NCBI RefSeq assembly: GCF_029227915.1
Contig: NC_079883.1
Location: 10,292,001 to 10,356,000, forward strand
Direction: 5' to 3'
Origin: Hydractinia symbiolongicarpus
Lineage: Eukaryota; Cnidaria; Hydrozoa; Anthoathecata; Hydractiniidae
DNA: 64,000 nt
The notes beneath the pieces were generated by a model that was given only the letters and a program-made list of their open reading frames with translations, had not been told where the DNA came from and ran no database searches. Position numbers and translations under genes: made by a program. Positions 5,805 through 21,510 of the stretch are shown here, in pieces. Position 1 is the first letter of the stretch. Every line of letters starts with the position of its first letter.

Positions 5805-6126
5805 AAAGAACAAGCGTTGCCATGATAGGCATCGTCCACACACCGTAACTGCTTGTGGAGCATGTCACGTTACTGTAAAGCTTACAACTGTCACCGCGTA
5901 CGGATGGACGGCGACATAGTAAAAATCACGGCTGTTGATTTAGCCGTAGGATGGAGAGCGACTGTAGCGAGTGGATGGTAACTTACATGAATGCTAACAA
6001 AGGCGACGATACTAAGTGCGTGATATTACTTTCCAATATGTCTGCGTACATTCCGTTTATCAACGCATTACGCCAGAACGTGCGCGCGCGTTACACAGTA
6101 GACCATGCAGCCGAAATGCGACAGTG
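5805..6126. other. spacer upstream of U2, up to tRNA-Arg of unit 2
   Basis: A 322-bp spacer with the U2 promoter (5845-5858) on its left side; the rest is unassigned. It is the full form of the spacer cut by the window edge at base 1. Confidence 0.65.
5845..5858 (-). promoter_or_regulatory. U2 proximal sequence element (PSE-like)
   Basis: CCACAAGCAGTTAC on the minus strand at -41 to -54 from the U2 start, paired with the U1 element at 5471-5484. Unit 4 has a C to T change at the base just outside it (23401). Confidence 0.7.
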
Positions 6127-6199
6127 CGACCCTGCCAGGAGTCGAACCTGGAATCCCCTGATTCGTAGTCAGATGCCTTATCCATTGGGCCACAGGGCC
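6127..6199 (-). tRNA. trnR-ACG: tRNA-Arg (ACG), unit 2
   Basis: Same 73-nt sequence and fold as the copy at 275; no difference seen. Confidence 0.95.
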
Positions 6200-6778
6200 A
6201 TGCTTATGACTTCGCCCCATCGTCATTTTGGCTTGCGCATTCGTTTTACTTACGACAGAATTCTTCGTGTTTGTAGCCATGAAAGAAAGGGACTTCTGTG
6301 AGTGAATTTTTTTACTGTGGTCTAATAAAAAAGTCGAAACGCAGTGCCCAATATATGAATTGCTCCTAATAGCCGGAAACAGGCCGTGTCGATGATGTAG
6401 GCCGACATACGCAACGCAAACCAAAGAACGCTTTATGAAAATCCTAACACGAGCGCGGAAGAAGCCCAAATTAACAGACTAGATGTAATGCTGAAGACCT
6501 CAAACTCCAGCAGCTTCTCTTGCAGACTATTGCGTCGTACTACAAATAAAAATTAACATGCTTTCGCATAGTCGCGGCACCCAAAACGGACATTATACGA
6601 TGTACAGAAACACACATTTCTGTTTTCGCGCCAAATCAATTCCCGGGAGTGGTACTTTTACGTCCGCATACTTCGCACCGTCTTAAATTATATCTCATTT
6701 ACACGGTAATGTTTAGTATACTTCTACTGTGATAACAAGCATCGTTTATCGTTGGATTGTTGTAAGAAAACATTAAAA

Positions 6779-7330
6779 ATGAGTGAAGCAGCTTCTCCAA
6801 AGAAAATCGCACCCAAGAAGAAACCTGCTGCAAAGAAGACAGCTGATCACCCTAAATATGTGGACATGATCAAGGCTGCTATCGCTACCCTAAAGGAACG
6901 CGGTGGTTCATCTCGCCAAGCTATTACAAAATATATTCATGCAAATTACAAAGTTGCTGAAAACTCAGATCATCATCTGAAAATGGCTCTTAAACGAGGA
7001 GTAACATCAGGCGATTTGATTCAAACTAAAGGCACTGGTGCTTCTGGATCATTCAAGCTAGGTCAGGTAAAAAAAGAAAAACCTAAGAAAAAGGCCGCAG
7101 CAAAAAAGCCAACGGCAAAGAAGCCTACTGCAAAGAAAATTACACCAAAAAAGAAGCCAGCAAAGAAGAGCACGCCAAAGAAAGCAGCAAAGAAGCCTGC
7201 CACAAAGAAAGCCTCGGCTAAGAAACCAGCAGCTAAGAAACCCACAAAGAAGCCTGTTGCTAAAAAACCTGCAGCAAAGAAGGTCAAAAAGACTCCCAAA
7301 AAGGCAGCAAAGAAGACCGCAAAAAAATAA
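6779..7330 (+). CDS. H1: linker histone H1, unit 2 (Ser121Ile)
   Basis: A 183-residue copy that differs from all others by one base, G to T at 7140, turning Ser121 into Ile. The change falls in the C-terminal tail and removes the Ser of one STPKK-type block, a likely Cdk phosphorylation site. The globular domain is unchanged. Confidence 0.98.
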   Translation: MSEAASPKKIAPKKKPAAKKTADHPKYVDMIKAAIATLKERGGSSRQAITKYIHANYKVAENSDHHLKMALKRGVTSGDLIQTKGTGASGSFKLGQVKKEKPKKKAAAKKPTAKKPTAKKITPKKKPAKKSTPKKAAKKPATKKASAKKPAAKKPTKKPVAKKPAAKKVKKTPKKAAKKTAKK

Positions 7331-7691
7331 TTTGTGTGTATCTGGCTATTACATTAACAAACGGCTATTTTTATAGCCACACATTTACAAAAAAACATTA
7401 TCTTGGTACAAAGTTAAACTTGTTTAAGTCACTTAAACAGTTAAAAAAGAGTAAATTTAAGATTAGATTCCCTAAGTTTAAGTATTTTCGTTTTTAAATT
7501 TCTTATTTTCTTGCTTTTACTTTTCTTGCCCTTCATATTTTTAACATTGTCAAACTTTATGTAGCATAAAATTTTTATGTAGCATAAAATTTAAACAGAA
7601 AGCAGGACAAAGTTTGATATAAAAAGCTAGCCGTAATATTTTTTATGGATGTGTGGCTATAAAAATAGCCGTTTTTTGTTTGGTAAGATGC

Positions 7692-8105
<414 letters not shown>

Positions 8106-8583
8106 TTAAGAAGTCGATGTAGTACGGATACACAAGACGGTCTAAAATGCACTATCGCGCCAAAGTTTTATTTCTCATATTGATTGACAGCTAAGGTTCA
8201 AAACAAACCATTTGATTGGTGCTAAGAAAGTAATTTCTGATTGGCTGCATAATGACATTACGCTCATTACTTTAACATTTTTATAAAATCTGTGTTTTTT
8301 GGCTACGGGAAAACGGCTGTATCTTCTGATACACAAAAGCTTTTGACTTTTTTTTTTTTTAGTAAGTAGCAGAAGGTTTGGCGAATTCCAACGATGCCAA
8401 ATTTATTGCCTTACTGAAACATTAAGACCACGAATTTTTAAAAAAACTACAGTTTTACTTAAAAAAATGTACAAAATGTTCGGAACATTTTGTAATGACG
8501 CAACTCTATTGGTTAATTACGGTGTTTCCACGAGCAGTAGGTAATTTTATGGCCTCTTTTTAAAGCTGTCTGAATTCTGTTAA

Positions 8584-8940
<357 letters not shown>

Positions 8941-9400
8941 GCGTTGTCATTGCTCAACAAAAACGGCTATTTTTATAGCCACAAATCTTTTAAAACATTA
9001 CTTTGTGCACGCTTCCAAATTACACAATGTGTAAAGTCTTGTCACAGTTACATTTATTGCTATACGATACTATGTCATATATGACACAAAAAAAATTTAG
9101 AAATACTTTGTAGGGTTAATTTGCCTGGGAGTGTTTCCGTGAAAAGCTGGGTTAAGTTAAATGTAAGCAATAACATGGATCAATGTACTTGTCTTTTCTG
9201 CAAGTACAGCTAATAATACGTATGAAAAGTGAAGCTAATCCACACACACATGGGGAAGTATTTTAAATGTAGGCTAGTGTTCTTAAGCACATTATTTAGA
9301 AGTTTTATTAACTTCGGTTAACTTGTAGTGACGCCAAGTAAATGTTTTTTTAAAGATGTGTGGTCTTAAAAAAGACCGTTTGTGTTTGGTAGACGTTGGT

Positions 9401-9805
9401 TTACTTGCTGCTTGTGTATTTTGTGACGGCTTTTGTTCCTTCACTGACTGCGTGTTTTGCAAGTTCTCCAGGCAAGAGAAGACGTACTGCGGTTTGAATT
9501 TCACGAGAAGAGATGGTCGACTTTTTGTTTTGAAGAGCCAAACGCGAAGCTTCGGAAGCAATGCGCTCAAAGATGTCGTTGACAAATGAGTTCATGATGC
9601 TCATAGCTTTGCTTGAAACTCCGACATCTGGGTGAACTTGTTTCAAAACATTGTAGATGTAAATAGCATAACTTTCCTTTCTCTTTCTCTTGCGTTTCTT
9701 TTCACCAGTTCCACCAATCTTTCCTCCTTTTTTGCCGGCTCTTTTTTCACCTTTCTTGGCTACTTTAGGTGCCTGTTTTCCTCCTTTAGCTGCTGCGTCA
9801 GACAT
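9401..9805 (-). CDS. H2B: histone H2B, unit 2
   Basis: Protein identical to the copy at 3549, with the same variant stem-loop at 9362-9377. Confidence 0.99.
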   Translation of the reverse strand: MSDAAAKGGKQAPKVAKKGEKRAGKKGGKIGGTGEKKRKRKRKESYAIYIYNVLKQVHPDVGVSSKAMSIMNSFVNDIFERIASEASRLALQNKKSTISSREIQTAVRLLLPGELAKHAVSEGTKAVTKYTSSK

Positions 9806-10089
9806 GGTTAAAAATTTTTGCTACTTAACTTGTAAATAAGCATTAAACTGCAAGTCAAAACTTTTTGTTTATAAGTAAAAAAATCGGATCGAATTCGATC
9901 CGAAAACGCCGATACGCAATTTAATTGGTTAAAAAAAAAATCTTTTGTTTAATACTTAATTATGATTGGTTAAAAAAACATGATTTCGATCCTATTTTTA
10001 TGATGAAAAAACGAGTAAAGTTTATTTCGTTAACACTTACGTTAAATATTCGTACGTTTTTGTATTAACTTACAAATCAAATCGCAGTT

Positions 10090-10470
10090 ATGTCTGGACG
10101 TGGAAAAGGTGGAAAAGCTAAGGCTAAAGCCAAGACAAGATCCTCAAGAGCTGGACTTCAATTTCCAGTCGGTAGAGTGCATAGATTCCTTCGTAGAGGG
10201 CACTATGCTAACCGAATTGGATCTGGAGCACCAGTTTACTTAGCAGCCGTCTTGGAATATTTATCTGCTGAGATATTGGAGTTGGCTGGTAACGCAGCAA
10301 GAGACAACAAAAAAGCTAGGATTATTCCAAGACATTTACAATTGGCTGTTCGTAATGATGAAGAATTAAACAAACTTTTGAGCGGTGTAACCATTGCAGC
10401 TGGTGGTGTTTTGCCAAACATTCAAGCTGTCTTACTCCCAAAGAAGAACGACAAAGGACAGAAGAAGTAA
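10090..10470 (+). CDS. H2A: histone H2A, unit 2
   Basis: Protein identical to the copy at 4238; stem-loop at 10493-10508. Confidence 0.99.
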   Translation: MSGRGKGGKAKAKAKTRSSRAGLQFPVGRVHRFLRRGHYANRIGSGAPVYLAAVLEYLSAEILELAGNAARDNKKARIIPRHLQLAVRNDEELNKLLSGVTIAAGGVLPNIQAVLLPKKNDKGQKK

Positions 10471-10667
10471 ACCGCTACACTCAGAAAACAACGGCTATTT
10501 TTATAGCCACACATCTTTAAAAAAACATTGTTTTTTTCACAAAACTATAACCTTAAAGTCTAATAGATAATCCATGCATACGCCTTGTCCTAAGTAACTC
10601 AAAGAAATTAAATAAAAAAATTTGATCACAACGTCAAAATAAATTGCACGTATTTGCACCTACTAAT

Positions 10668-10787
10668 GTCTACGGCCATACCACGATGAACACACCCGTT
10701 CTCGTCTGATCACGGAAGTTAAGCATCGTCGGGCCGGGATAGTACTTGGATGGGGGACCGCCTGGGAACTCCCGGTGTCGTAGGCTT
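10668..10787 (+). rRNA. 5S: 5S ribosomal RNA, unit 2
   Basis: Same 120-nt sequence as the copy at 4816. Confidence 0.97.
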
Positions 10788-11115
10788 TTCATTTTCATTT
10801 GCTGTGATATATTTCTTGTTATAACAATTAAGGAACGTGGCGGTTGTTGAAAGTGTTTCCTATGACATTTTCCTACGACATTTTCAGGTGATAGTACGAG
10901 AAAAAAGAGCTTTCAAATGCATACAAACTCGATCTATTGCCGATCATCCAATAACCCTGACGGAATGGCAAATAAAATAAAATTCCGCCGCCTTCCGAGG
11001 ACTTATATCGCAATCACGTTTCGTAACAGCCAAGCGAGGTTTTACCTTAGCGTTTAAGTCACCACCGACATTTGGCCGCGCAACTTTTCTAAGCTCATTC
11101 ATTTTGACTTAAGGA

Positions 11116-11279
11116 GGGGGCGAGCGCGGACGCAGGCCCCCACTACCAGAAATTGTACGGTCGAGTTACTGACGTTTGCAGTAATCGCAGAGGTCAGCCC
11201 AAGCGTAGTGCAATGCAAGAGCCTCACTCTGGAAGAAAACCCTCATTGATCAGTCTTTACTTCCCCGTCAGGTAAGTAT
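11116..11279 (-). ncRNA. U1: U1 snRNA, unit 2
   Basis: No difference seen from the copy at 5264. Confidence 0.96.
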
Positions 11280-11469
11280 GAGTTGGAACTGCACCGTAGC
11301 ATGAGGGTACCCTTCAAAGTTTGTTAATGCTTGTGGCTTGAGTGTGTTATAAACTGCCGTGTCGCGGGGCATAGGCTGTATTCTCCCCCAGTGTACGCGT
11401 TTTGTTCCCGCCGTAGACTATGCAGAGTGCCGTCGGAAAGAGGACTGCTATTATTCTTTTATTGCTTAT

Positions 11470-11656
11470 GTGGGCCGCCATCGGTAATAGTGCAACACCT
11501 AGGCAACCCGTGGTCACGGCGTGAATGAATCCACCTCCATGACCCAAGGCCAAAAATCAGATTAATATACTGACCATTCAGAGAATGGCCTACCAGATAT
11601 TAAACTGATAAGAACAGATACTACACTTGATCTTAGCCATTAGGCCGAGAAGCGAT
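11470..11656 (-). ncRNA. U2: U2 snRNA, unit 2 (variant in stem-loop IV)
   Basis: One base differs, A to T at 11500 on the plus strand, which is about nt 157 of the RNA in stem-loop IV (CCTTGG becomes CCTAGG). It may weaken that stem; the branch-site pairing region and Sm site are intact. Confidence 0.95.
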
Positions 11657-11978
11657 AAAGAACAAGCGTTGCCATGATAGGCATCGTCCACACACCGTAA
11701 CTGCTTGTGGAGCATGTCACGTTACTGTAAAGCTTACAACTGTCACCGCGTACGGATGGACGGCGACATAGTAAAAATCACGGCTGTTGATTTAGCCGTA
11801 GGATGGAGAGCGACTGTAGCGAGTGGATGGTAACTTACATGAATGCTAACAAAGGCGACGATACTAAGTGCGTGATATTACTTTCCAATATGTCTGCGTA
11901 CATTCCGTTTATCAACGCATTACGCCAGAACGTGCGCGCGCGTTACACAGTAGACCATGCAGCCGAAATGCGACAGTG

Positions 11979-12051
11979 CGACCCTGCCAGGAGTCGAACC
12001 TGGAATCCCCTGATTCGTAGTCAGATGCCTTATCCATTGGGCCACAGGGCC
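11979..12051 (-). tRNA. trnR-ACG: tRNA-Arg (ACG), unit 3
   Basis: Identical to the copy at 275. Confidence 0.95.
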
Positions 12052-12630
12052 ATGCTTATGACTTCGCCCCATCGTCATTTTGGCTTGCGCATTCGTTTTA
12101 CTTACGACAGAATTCTTCGTGTTTGTAGCCATGAAAGAAAGGGACTTCTGTGAGTGAATTTTTTTACTGTGGTCTAATAAAAAAGTCGAAACGCAGTGCC
12201 CAATATATGAATTGCTCCTAATAGCCGGAAACAGGCCGTGTCGATGATGTAGGCCGACATACGCAACGCAAACCAAAGAACGCTTTATGAAAATCCTAAC
12301 ACGAGCGCGGAAGAAGCCCAAATTAACAGACTAGATGTAATGCTGAAGACCTCAAACTCCAGCAGCTTCTCTTGCAGACTATTGCGTCGTACTACAAATA
12401 AAAATTAACATGCTTTCGCATAGTCGCGGCACCCAAAACGGACATTATACGATGTACAGAAACACACATTTCTGTTTTCGCGCCAAATCAATTCCCGGGA
12501 GTGGTACTTTTACGTCCGCATACTTCGCACCGTCTTAAATTATATCTCATTTACACGGTAATGTTTAGTATACTTCTACTGTGATAACAAGCATCGTTTA
12601 TCGTTGGATTGTTGTAAGAAAACATTAAAA

Positions 12631-13182
12631 ATGAGTGAAGCAGCTTCTCCAAAGAAAATCGCACCCAAGAAGAAACCTGCTGCAAAGAAGACAGCTGATC
12701 ACCCTAAATATGTGGACATGATCAAGGCTGCTATCGCTACCCTAAAGGAACGCGGTGGTTCATCTCGCCAAGCTATTACAAAATATATTCATGCAAATTA
12801 CAAAGTTGCTGAAAACTCAGATCATCATCTGAAAATGGCTCTTAAACGAGGAGTAACATCAGGCGATTTGATTCAAACTAAAGGCACTGGTGCTTCTGGA
12901 TCATTCAAGCTAGGTCAGGTAAAAAAAGAAAAACCTAAGAAAAAGGCCGCAGCAAAAAAGCCAACGGCAAAGAAGCCTACTGCAAAGAAAAGTACACCAA
13001 AAAAGAAGCCAGCAAAGAAGAGCACGCCAAAGAAAGCAGCAAAGAAGCCTGCCACAAAGAAAGCCTCGGCTAAGAAACCAGCAGCTAAGAAACCCACAAA
13101 GAAGCCTGTTGCTAAAAAACCTGCAGCAAAGAAGGTCAAAAAGACTCCCAAAAAGGCAGCAAAGAAGACCGCAAAAAAATAA
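12631..13182 (+). CDS. H1: linker histone H1, unit 3
   Basis: Protein identical to the copy at 927, with Ser at residue 121. Confidence 0.98.
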   Translation: MSEAASPKKIAPKKKPAAKKTADHPKYVDMIKAAIATLKERGGSSRQAITKYIHANYKVAENSDHHLKMALKRGVTSGDLIQTKGTGASGSFKLGQVKKEKPKKKAAAKKPTAKKPTAKKSTPKKKPAKKSTPKKAAKKPATKKASAKKPAAKKPTKKPVAKKPAAKKVKKTPKKAAKKTAKK

Positions 13183-13543
13183 TTTGTGTGTATCTGGCTA
13201 TTACATTAACAAACGGCTATTTTTATAGCCACACATTTACAAAAAAACATTATCTTGGTACAAAGTTAAACTTGTTTAAGTCACTTAAACAGTTAAAAAA
13301 GAGTAAATTTAAGATTAGATTCCCTAAGTTTAAGTATTTTCGTTTTTAAATTTCTTATTTTCTTGCTTTTACTTTTCTTGCCCTTCATATTTTTAACATT
13401 GTCAAACTTTATGTAGCATAAAATTTTTATGTAGCATAAAATTTAAACAGAAAGCAGGACAAAGTTTGATATAAAAAGCTAGCCGTAATATTTTTTATGG
13501 ATGTGTGGCTATAAAAATAGCCGTTTTTTGTTTGGTAAGATGC

Positions 13544-13957
<414 letters not shown>

Positions 13958-14435
13958 TTAAGAAGTCGATGTAGTACGGATACACAAGACGGTCTAAAAT
14001 GCACTATCGCGCCAAAGTTTTATTTCTCATATTGATTGACAGCTAAGGTTCAAAACAAACCATTTGATTGGTGCTAAGAAAGTAATTTCTGATTGGCTGC
14101 ATAATGACATTACGCTCATTACTTTAACATTTTTATAAAATCTGTGTTTTTTGGCTACGGGAAAACGGCTGTATCTTCTGATACACAAAAGCTTTTGACT
14201 TTTTTTTTTTTTAGTAAGTAGCAGAAGGTTTGGCGAATTCCAACGATGCCAAATTTATTGCCTTACTGAAACATTAAGACCACGAATTTTTAAAAAAACT
14301 ACAGTTTTACTTAAAAAAATGTACAAAATGTTCGGAACATTTTGTAATGACGCAACTCTATTGGTTAATTAGGGTGTTTCCACGAGCAGTAGGTAATTTT
14401 ATGGCCTCTTTTTAAAGCTGTCTGAATTCTGTTAA

Positions 14436-14792
<357 letters not shown>

Positions 14793-15252
14793 GCGTTGTC
14801 ATTGCTCAACAAAAACGGCTATTTTTATAGCCACAAATCTTTTAAAACATTACTTTGTGCACGCTTCCAAATTACACAATGTGTAAAGTCTTGTCACAGT
14901 TACATTTATTGCTATACGATACTATGTCATATATGACACAAAAAAAATTTAGAAATACTTTGTAGGGTTAATTTGCCTGGGAGTGTTTCCGTGAAAAGCT
15001 GGGTTAAGTTAAATGTAAGCAATAACATGGATCAATGTACTTGTCTTTTCTGCAAGTACAGCTAATAATACGTATGAAAAGTGAAGCTAATCCACACACA
15101 CATGGGGAAGTATTTTAAATGTAGGCTAGTGTTCTTAAGCACATTATTTAGAAGTTTTATTAACTTCGGTTAACTTGTAGTGACGCCAAGTAAATGTTTT
15201 TTTAAAGATGTGTGGTCTTAAAAAAGACCGTTTGTGTTTGGTAGACGTTGGT

Positions 15253-15657
15253 TTACTTGCTGCTTGTGTATTTTGTGACGGCTTTTGTTCCTTCACTGAC
15301 TGCGTGTTTTGCAAGTTCTCCAGGCAAGAGAAGACGTACTGCGGTTTGAATTTCACGAGAAGAGATGGTCGACTTTTTGTTTTGAAGAGCCAAACGCGAA
15401 GCTTCGGAAGCAATGCGCTCAAAGATGTCGTTGACAAATGAGTTCATGATGCTCATAGCTTTGCTTGAAACTCCGACATCTGGGTGAACTTGTTTCAAAA
15501 CATTGTAGATGTAAATAGCATAACTTTCCTTTCTCTTTCTCTTGCGTTTCTTTTCACCAGTTCCACCAATCTTTCCTCCTTTTTTGCCGGCTCTTTTTTC
15601 ACCTTTCTTGGCTACTTTAGGTGCCTGTTTTCCTCCTTTAGCTGCTGCGTCAGACAT
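15253..15657 (-). CDS. H2B: histone H2B, unit 3
   Basis: Protein identical to the copy at 3549. Confidence 0.99.
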   Translation of the reverse strand: MSDAAAKGGKQAPKVAKKGEKRAGKKGGKIGGTGEKKRKRKRKESYAIYIYNVLKQVHPDVGVSSKAMSIMNSFVNDIFERIASEASRLALQNKKSTISSREIQTAVRLLLPGELAKHAVSEGTKAVTKYTSSK

Positions 15658-15941
15658 GGTTAAAAATTTTTGCTACTTAACTTGTAAATAAGCATTAAAC
15701 TGCAAGTCAAAACTTTTTGTTTATAAGTAAAAAAATCGGATCGAATTCGATCCGAAAACGCCGATACGCAATTTAATTGGTTAAAAAAAAAATCTTTTGT
15801 TTAATACTTAATTATGATTGGTTAAAAAAACATGATTTCGATCCTATTTTTATGATGAAAAAACGAGTAAAGTTTATTTCGTTAACACTTACGTTAAATA
15901 TTCGTACGTTTTTGTATTAACTTACAAATCAAATCGCAGTT

Positions 15942-16322
15942 ATGTCTGGACGTGGAAAAGGTGGAAAAGCTAAGGCTAAAGCCAAGACAAGATCCTCAAG
16001 AGCTGGACTTCAATTTCCAGTCGGTAGAGTGCATAGATTCCTTCGTAGAGGGCACTATGCTAACCGAATTGGATCTGGAGCACCAGTTTACTTAGCAGCC
16101 GTCTTGGAATATTTATCTGCTGAGATATTGGAGTTGGCTGGTAACGCAGCAAGAGACAACAAAAAAGCTAGGATTATTCCAAGACATTTACAATTGGCTG
16201 TTCGTAATGATGAAGAATTAAACAAACTTTTGAGCGGTGTAACCATTGCAGCTGGTGGTGTTTTGCCAAACATTCAAGCTGTCTTACTCCCAAAGAAGAA
16301 CGACAAAGGACAGAAGAAGTAA
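15942..16322 (+). CDS. H2A: histone H2A, unit 3
   Basis: Protein identical to the copy at 4238. Confidence 0.99.
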   Translation: MSGRGKGGKAKAKAKTRSSRAGLQFPVGRVHRFLRRGHYANRIGSGAPVYLAAVLEYLSAEILELAGNAARDNKKARIIPRHLQLAVRNDEELNKLLSGVTIAAGGVLPNIQAVLLPKKNDKGQKK

Positions 16323-16519
16323 ACCGCTACACTCAGAAAACAACGGCTATTTTTATAGCCACACATCTTTAAAAAAACATTGTTTTTTTCACAAAACTAT
16401 AACCTTAAAGTCTAATAGATAATCCATGCATACGCCTTGTCCTAAGTAACTCAAAGAAATTAAATAAAAAAATTTGATCACAACGTCAAAATAAATTGCA
16501 CGTATTTGCACCTACTAAT

Positions 16520-16639
16520 GTCTACGGCCATACCACGATGAACACACCCGTTCTCGTCTGATCACGGAAGTTAAGCATCGTCGGGCCGGGATAGTACTTG
16601 GATGGGGGACCGCCTGGGAACTCCCGGTGTCGTAGGCTT
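16520..16639 (+). rRNA. 5S: 5S ribosomal RNA, unit 3
   Basis: Same sequence as the copy at 4816. Confidence 0.97.
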
Positions 16640-16967
16640 TTCATTTTCATTTGCTGTGATATATTTCTTGTTATAACAATTAAGGAACGTGGCGGTTGTT
16701 GAAAGTGTTTCCTATGACATTTTCCTACGACATTTTCAGGTGATAGTACGAGAAAAAAGAGCTTTCAAATGCATACAAACTCGATCTATTGCCGATCATC
16801 CAATAACCCTGACGGAATGGCAAATAAAATAAAATTCCGCCGCCTTCCGAGGACTTATATCGCAATCACGTTTCGTAACAGCCAAGCGAGGTTTTACCTT
16901 AGCGTTTAAGTCACCACCGACATTTGGCCGCGCAACTTTTCTAAGCTCATTCATTTTGACTTAAGGA

Positions 16968-17131
16968 GGGGGCGAGCGCGGACGCAGGCCCCCACTACCA
17001 GAAATTGTACGGTCGAGTTACTGACGTTTGCAGTAATCGCAGAGGTCAGCCCAAGCGTAGTGCAATGCAAGAGCCTCACTCTGGAAGAAAACCCTCATTG
17101 ATCAGTCTTTACTTCCCCGTCAGGTAAGTAT
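16968..17131 (-). ncRNA. U1: U1 snRNA, unit 3
   Basis: Same sequence as the copy at 5264. Confidence 0.96.
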
Positions 17132-17321
17132 GAGTTGGAACTGCACCGTAGCATGAGGGTACCCTTCAAAGTTTGTTAATGCTTGTGGCTTGAGTGTGTT
17201 ATAAACTGCCGTGTCGCGGGGCATAGGCTGTATTCTCCCCCAGTGTACGCGTTTTGTTCCCGCCGTAGACTATGCAGAGTGCCGTCGGAAAGAGGACTGC
17301 TATTATTCTTTTATTGCTTAT

Positions 17322-17508
17322 GTGGGCCGCCATCGGTAATAGTGCAACACCAAGGCAACCCGTGGTCACGGCGTGAATGAATCCACCTCCATGACCCAAG
17401 GCCAAAAATCAGATTAATATACTGACCATTCAGAGAATGGCCTACCAGATATTAAACTGATAAGAACAGATACTACACTTGATCTTAGCCATTAGGCCGA
17501 GAAGCGAT
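17322..17508 (-). ncRNA. U2: U2 snRNA, unit 3
   Basis: Same sequence as the copy at 5618. Confidence 0.96.
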
Positions 17509-17830
17509 AAAGAACAAGCGTTGCCATGATAGGCATCGTCCACACACCGTAACTGCTTGTGGAGCATGTCACGTTACTGTAAAGCTTACAACTGTCACCG
17601 CGTACGGATGGACGGCGACATAGTAAAAATCACGGCTGTTGATTTAGCCGTAGGATGGAGAGCGACTGTAGCGAGTGGATGGTAACTTACATGAATGCTA
17701 ACAAAGGCGACGATACTAAGTGCGTGATATTACTTTCCAATATGTCTGCGTACATTCCGTTTATCAACGCATTACGCCAGAACGTGCGCGCGCGTTACAC
17801 AGTAGACCATGCAGCCGAAATGCGACAGTG

Positions 17831-17903
17831 CGACCCTGCCAGGAGTCGAACCTGGAATCCCCTGATTCGTAGTCAGATGCCTTATCCATTGGGCCACAGG
17901 GCC
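17831..17903 (-). tRNA. trnR-ACG: tRNA-Arg (ACG), unit 4
   Basis: Identical to the copy at 275. Confidence 0.95.
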
Positions 17904-18482
17904 ATGCTTATGACTTCGCCCCATCGTCATTTTGGCTTGCGCATTCGTTTTACTTACGACAGAATTCTTCGTGTTTGTAGCCATGAAAGAAAGGGACTTC
18001 TGTGAGTGAATTTTTTTACTGTGGTCTAATAAAAAAGTCGAAACGCAGTGCCCAATATATGAATTGCTCCTAATAGCCGGAAACAGGCCGTGTCGATGAT
18101 GTAGGCCGACATACGCAACGCAAACCAAAGAACGCTTTATGAAAATCCTAACACGAGCGCGGAAGAAGCCCAAATTAACAGACTAGATGTAATGCTGAAG
18201 ACCTCAAACTCCAGCAGCTTCTCTTGCAGACTATTGCGTCGTACTACAAATAAAAATTAACATGCTTTCGCATAGTCGCGGCACCCAAAACGGACATTAT
18301 ACGATGTACAGAAACACACATTTCTGTTTTCGCGCCAAATCAATTCCCGGGAGTGGTACTTTTACGTCCGCATACTTCGCACCGTCTTAAATTATATCTC
18401 ATTTACACGGTAATGTTTAGTATACTTCTACTGTGATAACAAGCATCGTTTATCGTTGGATTGTTGTAAGAAAACATTAAAA

Positions 18483-19034
18483 ATGAGTGAAGCAGCTTCT
18501 CCAAAGAAAATCGCACCCAAGAAGAAACCTGCTGCAAAGAAGACAGCTGATCACCCTAAATATGTGGACATGATCAAGGCTGCTATCGCTACCCTAAAGG
18601 AACGCGGTGGTTCATCTCGCCAAGCTATTACAAAATATATTCATGCAAATTACAAAGTTGCTGAAAACTCAGATCATCATCTGAAAATGGCTCTTAAACG
18701 AGGAGTAACATCAGGCGATTTGATTCAAACTAAAGGCACTGGTGCTTCTGGATCATTCAAGCTAGGTCAGGTAAAAAAAGAAAAACCTAAGAAAAAGGCC
18801 GCAGCAAAAAAGCCAACGGCAAAGAAGCCTACTGCAAAGAAAAGTACACCAAAAAAGAAGCCAGCAAAGAAGAGCACGCCAAAGAAAGCAGCAAAGAAGC
18901 CTGCCACAAAGAAAGCCTCGGCTAAGAAACCAGCAGCTAAGAAACCCACAAAGAAGCCTGTTGCTAAAAAACCTGCAGCAAAGAAGGTCAAAAAGACTCC
19001 CAAAAAGGCAGCAAAGAAGACCGCAAAAAAATAA
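18483..19034 (+). CDS. H1: linker histone H1, unit 4
   Basis: Protein identical to the copy at 927. Confidence 0.98.
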   Translation: MSEAASPKKIAPKKKPAAKKTADHPKYVDMIKAAIATLKERGGSSRQAITKYIHANYKVAENSDHHLKMALKRGVTSGDLIQTKGTGASGSFKLGQVKKEKPKKKAAAKKPTAKKPTAKKSTPKKKPAKKSTPKKAAKKPATKKASAKKPAAKKPTKKPVAKKPAAKKVKKTPKKAAKKTAKK

Positions 19035-19395
19035 TTTGTGTGTATCTGGCTATTACATTAACAAACGGCTATTTTTATAGCCACACATTTACAAAAAAAC
19101 ATTATCTTGGTACAAAGTTAAACTTGTTTAAGTCACTTAAACAGTTAAAAAAGAGTAAATTTAAGATTAGATTCCCTAAGTTTAAGTATTTTCGTTTTTA
19201 AATTTCTTATTTTCTTGCTTTTACTTTTCTTGCCCTTCATATTTTTAACATTGTCAAACTTTATGTAGCATAAAATTTTTATGTAGCATAAAATTTAAAC
19301 AGAAAGCAGGACAAAGTTTGATATAAAAAGCTAGCCGTAATATTTTTTATGGATGTGTGGCTATAAAAATAGCCGTTTTTTGTTTGGTAAGATGC

Positions 19396-19809
<414 letters not shown>

Positions 19810-20288
19810 TTAAGAAGTCGATGTAGTACGGATACACAAGACGGTCTAAAATGCACTATCGCGCCAAAGTTTTATTTCTCATATTGATTGACAGCTAAGG
19901 TTCAAAACAAACCATTTGATTGGTGCTAAGAAAGTAATTTCTGATTGGCTGCATAATGACATTACGCTCATTACTTTAACATTTTTATAAAATCTGTGTT
20001 TTTTGGCTACGGGAAAACGGCTGTATCTTCTGATACACAAAAGCTTTTGACTTTTTTTTTTTTTAGTAAGTAGCAGAAGGTTTGGCGAATTCCAACGATG
20101 CCAAATTTATTGCCTTACTGAAACATTAAGACCACGAATTTTTAAAAAAAACTACAGTTTTACTTAAAAAAATGTACAAAATGTTCGGAACATTTTGTAA
20201 TGACGCAACTCTATTGGTTAATTAGGGTGTTTCCACGAGCAGTAGGTAATTTTATGGCCTCTTTTTAAAGCTGTCTGAATTCTGTTAA

Positions 20289-20645
<357 letters not shown>

Positions 20646-21105
20646 GCGTTGTCATTGCTCAACAAAAACGGCTATTTTTATAGCCACAAATCTTTTAAAA
20701 CATTACTTTGTGCACGCTTCCAAATTACACAATGTGTAAAGTCTTGTCACAGTTACATTTATTGCTATACGATACTATGTCATATATGACACAAAAAAAA
20801 TTTAGAAATACTTTGTAGGGTTAATTTGCCTGGGAGTGTTTCCGTGAAAAGCTGGGTTAAGTTAAATGTAAGCAATAACATGGATCAATGTACTTGTCTT
20901 TTCTGCAAGTACAGCTAATAATACGTATGAAAAGTGAAGCTAATCCACACACACATGGGGAAGTATTTTAAATGTAGGCTAGTGTTCTTAAGCACATTAT
21001 TTAGAAGTTTTATTAACTTCGGTTAACTTGTAGTGACGCCAAGTAAATGTTTTTTTAAAGATGTGTGGTCTTAAAAAAGACCGTTTGTGTTTGGTAGACG
21101 TTGGT

Positions 21106-21510
21106 TTACTTGCTGCTTGTGTATTTTGTGACGGCTTTTGTTCCTTCACTGACTGCGTGTTTTGCAAGTTCTCCAGGCAAGAGAAGACGTACTGCGGTTT
21201 GAATTTCACGAGAAGAGATGGTCGACTTTTTGTTTTGAAGAGCCAAACGCGAAGCTTCGGAAGCAATGCGCTCAAAGATGTCGTTGACAAATGAGTTCAT
21301 GATGCTCATAGCTTTGCTTGAAACTCCGACATCTGGGTGAACTTGTTTCAAAACATTGTAGATGTAAATAGCATAACTTTCCTTTCTCTTTCTCTTGCGT
21401 TTCTTTTCACCAGTTCCACCAATCTTTCCTCCTTTTTTGCCGGCTCTTTTTTCACCTTTCTTGGCTACTTTAGGTGCCTGTTTTCCTCCTTTAGCTGCTG
21501 CGTCAGACAT
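21106..21510 (-). CDS. H2B: histone H2B, unit 4
   Basis: Protein identical to the copy at 3549. Confidence 0.99.
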   Translation of the reverse strand: MSDAAAKGGKQAPKVAKKGEKRAGKKGGKIGGTGEKKRKRKRKESYAIYIYNVLKQVHPDVGVSSKAMSIMNSFVNDIFERIASEASRLALQNKKSTISSREIQTAVRLLLPGELAKHAVSEGTKAVTKYTSSK

